From Pseudocercospora fijiensis CIRAD86 (lineage: Eukaryota > Ascomycota > Dothideomycetes > Mycosphaerellales > Mycosphaerellaceae), in contig NW_006921535.1 of the NCBI RefSeq assembly GCF_000340215.1, positions 3,768,596 to 3,832,595 on the forward strand: a stretch of DNA of 64,000 nucleotides, in the 5' to 3' direction. This document shows, piece by piece, positions 56,659-64,000 of this stretch. Every line of letters begins with the position of its first letter. Position 1 is the first letter of the stretch. Both the position numbers and the translations under genes were made by a program. The notes below the pieces were generated by a model. It worked only from the letters and a program-made list of their open reading frames with translations, searched no databases and was not told where the DNA came from.

Positions 56659-57575
56659 AGGCTGAAGTGAGCAACATCTTCGTCCTCATTTTCAGGCCTG
56701 CCTTGCAAGCGGATTGCGTTCATTTCCGCCGCTGTCAGATGCCGGTGCCTTTGAGACGACCGTGTCAGGAGGAGGTCACCGCTTTCTGAATGTGGTATCT
56801 ATGGCTTCCTCCGAGTGGAATACTTAAGACAGTATTGATGGTTGTACCGAACTCCTCTGCGAGAATGGCGCATCTGCATTGTTGTCGATCCTTCTTGCGT
56901 TGCCTTTCGATAGTCGACTGTGTCTCCAGATGTTGTTCAAAACTATTGTCCGACCTGGATCAAAGGAAGAATTGGACAGCCTGATTGCTTGGATGCGGGA
57001 AAACCTTCGAAAGCTACCGTAGTGGCCATCGAATCCACCAATATCGCTACACAGTCCGTATCGTATAGAGACCCGTGGCTTCGTCGTACCTGTTGCATGG
57101 GTGAACTTCCTTGTCAGCAGCTCTGCCGCAGGTAGCTCGGAAAATCTGGAAGGTCTCCAATCGCAGTCTGTGAGAGTCCGAGCCGTCCATAGGTTTCACC
57201 CTTGCCATCGACGACTTCGAGTGTGAAGCGAAACATGCCACCTCTGTTGGCTTTTCTGGCTGAAAGGAAGTGGTGCTCCTTGCCCTTGGTATGCGTGGGC
57301 AGTTTGTGCCTGGTGTGGTCGGGAAGTGTGATAGGATTACGAGGATTTGACACGTTCTAGCGTTGATCAGCGTGCCAGAGTAGCAAGGACAATATGTCTC
57401 GTTGTCTCCATCGTGGGATCATGTTGTTGCTTTTCACTTGTGGGAGGAGAAGAACTTCAAGGTGTTGCAACACCAAGGCGTTGATCACGAGAGCGCGATG
57501 GCCCATTTGTAAATACGAGACGCGTGTGCAATTCAATCTTTATTCGTTCTCTCGTCATCTTTCGTGGACACTTAT
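56659..57575. other. Intergenic region downstream of the AIF-like gene
   Basis: No confident gene. A minus-strand frame (57353-57114) has protein-like composition (HHFLSARK, MFRFTLEVVDGKGETYG) but is preceded by a stop and lacks an upstream ATG, and no splice site links it to another exon. Confidence 0.4.
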
Positions 57576-59342
57576 TCATATTTTCACCTCAGCAGGCAGA
57601 CTGACTTCCATAATGTCCACACCCTTCGTAATGTCGCTCTTCTTTGGCATCTTTCCTTTTAGCATGAGCTCAGCACTTTGTGTCATGTATGGGTCCTTCA
57701 TCATGCTCGCAACAGCGACAACCTCTTCACCCTTGGTGTAGTATGCGATAAAGCTCTGCTTGCCTTCGCTGACGTCGGTGTTGCCTTGGATGATCACGTC
57801 GTCAAAGCCATTTGGTGTGTGGCCACAGTATCGAAGTTGGGCGCCGAGAGCTGACCAGAACACAGGAATAAATGGCTTGGGTTTTGACGACGGGTCGATG
57901 ATGCTGCGAGCAACACTTCGACCGGCGTTCTGCGCAACGTTCCAGTGCTCAATTCGGACTGGCTTGCCGTTGCCATCAGGTCCATGGTAAGGATATGTCG
58001 CAATGTCACCAATGGCCCAGACGTCCTTGACGCCCTTGACGGCGAAAGACTCGTCGACAGACACAGACTTGTCTTTCTCGAGTGCTATTGAGCTGTTTTG
58101 GAGATAATCTGTTGAAGGTTTGACACCCACCCCGAGCACCACAAGGTCTGCCTCAAGCTTTGAGCCATCCTTCAGGACAACGGCACCAATAGCACCATTC
58201 TTTGAGCTCTTCTCTTCTCCCTTCTCGACTGAAGCGCCCATGTGGAACTTTACGCCATTCTTCTCAAGTAGTTTTCTGAAGATACTTCCGACCTTGTCGC
58301 CCATGACACGCTCCATGGGTTCGCTTTCCATACCAACGATGTGGACATCATGCTTCTTACCAGCGAGTGCGTTGCCGACTTCCATACCGATGAAAGAGCT
58401 ACCGATAACAACGACCTTCTTGCCGCCATCTTCGCCGGCAGCCTTGAGGATAGCTTGTACGTGTGGTACTGTTCGGAGAACGAAGACATTCTGCAGATCG
58501 CCTTTGAGACCAGGTAGTGGAAGCTGATTGGGTGTGCCACCAGATGCGAGGATGAGTTTGGAATAGCTGAAGTCCTTGCCCTGCTTTGTCTTGACTTTCC
58601 TGCTGTCAAAGTCCACAGAGGTGACAGTGTCCGTGATCATGTCGACATCAGCGTCTTTGTAGTTTTCTGGTGTTCGGAGTGCTAGCTGAGATGCATCACT
58701 GATCAAGGCTTTGCTGAGCTTGGTTCGATCTATGGGTGTGTGGTCTTCTTCGGCAATCGTGACAATCTTGCCCTTGAAGCCTCCAGCACGGAGGCTATCG
58801 ACTGCACCGAATGCACCACTGCCGCGACCAATGATGACCACTTGGTCCTCCTTGTCTTGTGATTGACACTTGATGTTCAGTGTCCGCCTGTTGGCCTTGA
58901 TCTGCTCTTCCGTTCCCTTGATGTACACAGCACCATCCCTCTGCACGATCGCGAATTGGTGCAGCGGGTCAATCGCAGGAGCGTCCTCGATATCGCCTTG
59001 AACATTGAAGCAAGCTCCGTGCCAGGGGCACGTTAATCGACCATCAGGAGTGAGCACACCTTTAATCAGAGGAGCACCGTAATGGGTGCATTTCGGGGAA
59101 AGAGCATGGACCTCATTGTTTACTTTGGCGAGAAGGACCTTGCCCTCTTCAATGCCTTCGACCTCAGCCTCTTGCATCTGACCATTCTTCAGTTCAATGC
59201 TGTTCACCTTGAGCTTGAACTCGGTCGCCATGGTTCGGATCGTGGCCGTGGCCGAGAATGCTGTGGTTGGAGGAACGAAGATGGTTCTGTCAAGCGGGCG
59301 TCGCAGTCGAAAGGACGAGACGAAATGGCGTGCAAAGGACAT
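57576..59342 (-). CDS. AIF-like Rieske/FAD-NAD(P)H oxidoreductase (AIFM3-type)
   Basis: Probable mitochondrial flavoprotein of the apoptosis-inducing-factor family with a Rieske [2Fe-2S] domain. From ATG 59342 it is 588 aa, single exon. Residues 1-37 form an Arg-rich presequence without acidic residues apart from one Asp. The Rieske ligands are C85, H87, C105 and H108 (CTH and CPWH boxes). Two dinucleotide folds follow: IGRGSGAFGA (171-180) for FAD and a second near VVVIGSSFIGMEVGN for NAD(P)H. Then come GDIA (FAD-binding) and the C-terminal reductase domain. The electron donor and partner are unknown. An internal Met (MATEFKLKV) would give a cytosolic form. Confidence 0.9.
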   Translation of the reverse strand: MSFARHFVSSFRLRRPLDRTIFVPPTTAFSATATIRTMATEFKLKVNSIELKNGQMQEAEVEGIEEGKVLLAKVNNEVHALSPKCTHYGAPLIKGVLTPDGRLTCPWHGACFNVQGDIEDAPAIDPLHQFAIVQRDGAVYIKGTEEQIKANRRTLNIKCQSQDKEDQVVIIGRGSGAFGAVDSLRAGGFKGKIVTIAEEDHTPIDRTKLSKALISDASQLALRTPENYKDADVDMITDTVTSVDFDSRKVKTKQGKDFSYSKLILASGGTPNQLPLPGLKGDLQNVFVLRTVPHVQAILKAAGEDGGKKVVVIGSSFIGMEVGNALAGKKHDVHIVGMESEPMERVMGDKVGSIFRKLLEKNGVKFHMGASVEKGEEKSSKNGAIGAVVLKDGSKLEADLVVLGVGVKPSTDYLQNSSIALEKDKSVSVDESFAVKGVKDVWAIGDIATYPYHGPDGNGKPVRIEHWNVAQNAGRSVARSIIDPSSKPKPFIPVFWSALGAQLRYCGHTPNGFDDVIIQGNTDVSEGKQSFIAYYTKGEEVVAVASMMKDPYMTQSAELMLKGKMPKKSDITKGVDIMEVSLPAEVKI

Positions 59343-59714
59343 GAACAGCAAGTCCTCCTACAGCACTGTTTCTTATCAGGAGCAGACCAGCATACTGTAT
59401 ACTCGTCATCCTCCAATCATCCCGCGCCTGCTGACCGCGTCCAAAGTGACGACATTGAGTGGAACCGTGAACGGGACGGAGAGGAGTCCGGACCAATCAT
59501 TGAGAATCATTTCTAATACGACTCTCATACTATGAGGCAAAGGAAATGCAAGCAGTACGTCAGAAGATGCGACACCGACACGTGAAGTCGAAGAATTGAA
59601 TATGGACGTTGGGACAGCTAATAGCTGGCCCGTCTGGCATCTAGCAGGCGCATCTCACATGCTCTTCAGCTGCCATACTACTCTTTCCTGCCACCTCTTC
59701 TCCGCCACTCCACT
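59343..59714. other. Intergenic between AROM and the AIF-like gene
   Basis: 372 bp, no gene supported. It contains the promoter of the AIF-like gene and the 3' end region of AROM. Confidence 0.5.

Positions 59715-64000
<4,286 letters not shown>

Noticed and set aside
57114..57353. Minus-strand frame with protein-like composition
   Set aside because: A stop lies directly upstream, there is no ATG at its start, and no splice partner was found; mentioned only as part of the intergenic region.

Overview
The window is filamentous ascomycete (Pezizomycotina) nuclear DNA, most likely Dothideomycetes. The evidence is short GT-AG introns (48-111 nt, with one of 409 nt), a White Collar-2 gene, a five-domain AROM gene, and transposons mutated in the style of repeat-induced point mutation (RIP). 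The genus cannot be fixed from sequence alone. There is one 313-base assembly gap (32678-32990).

Layout. 1-6.5 kb: D-lactate dehydrogenase and wc-2, both minus. 6.5-27.6 kb: a 21-kb nested transposon block. 28-32 kb: RAD50. 33-42.5 kb: a small MITE-like repeat, then a GH5 exo-1,3-beta-glucanase, a short-chain dehydrogenase, a BIM1-like secreted protein, a small unknown gene with an in-frame stop, a cytochrome b5/acyl-CoA dehydrogenase fusion and U1 snRNP protein C. 42.8-46.7 kb: an integrase-bearing element with ~30-bp inverted ends. 47-51.5 kb: RAV1 and a secreted precursor made of Kex2-bounded repeats. 51.75-56.07 kb: a complete but decayed PIF/Harbinger element. 56-64 kb: an AIF/Rieske reductase and most of the AROM gene, cut by the window edge.

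The nested block can be resolved by its ends. The outer element is PIF/Harbinger-like (6510-27603, 35-bp inverted ends, 3-bp duplication TGA), with a decayed DDE_4 transposase on the minus strand. A 9.6-kb hAT element (6707-16293, 8-bp duplication ATTCTAGT) and a chromodomain Ty3/gypsy retrotransposon (20106-27296) are inserted in it. The hAT element carries, besides its transposase, two different decayed histone H3-like genes, one with two recognisable introns. In all these elements conserved Gln and Trp codons have become stop codons, as expected from C-to-T change at CpA on either strand.

The host genes serve housekeeping roles (DNA repair, V-ATPase assembly, splicing, aromatic amino acid synthesis, mitochondrial redox, wall glucan, light and clock regulation) and show no obvious joint pathway. 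The most unusual items are the histone H3 cargo in the hAT element and the Kex2-repeat peptide precursor.
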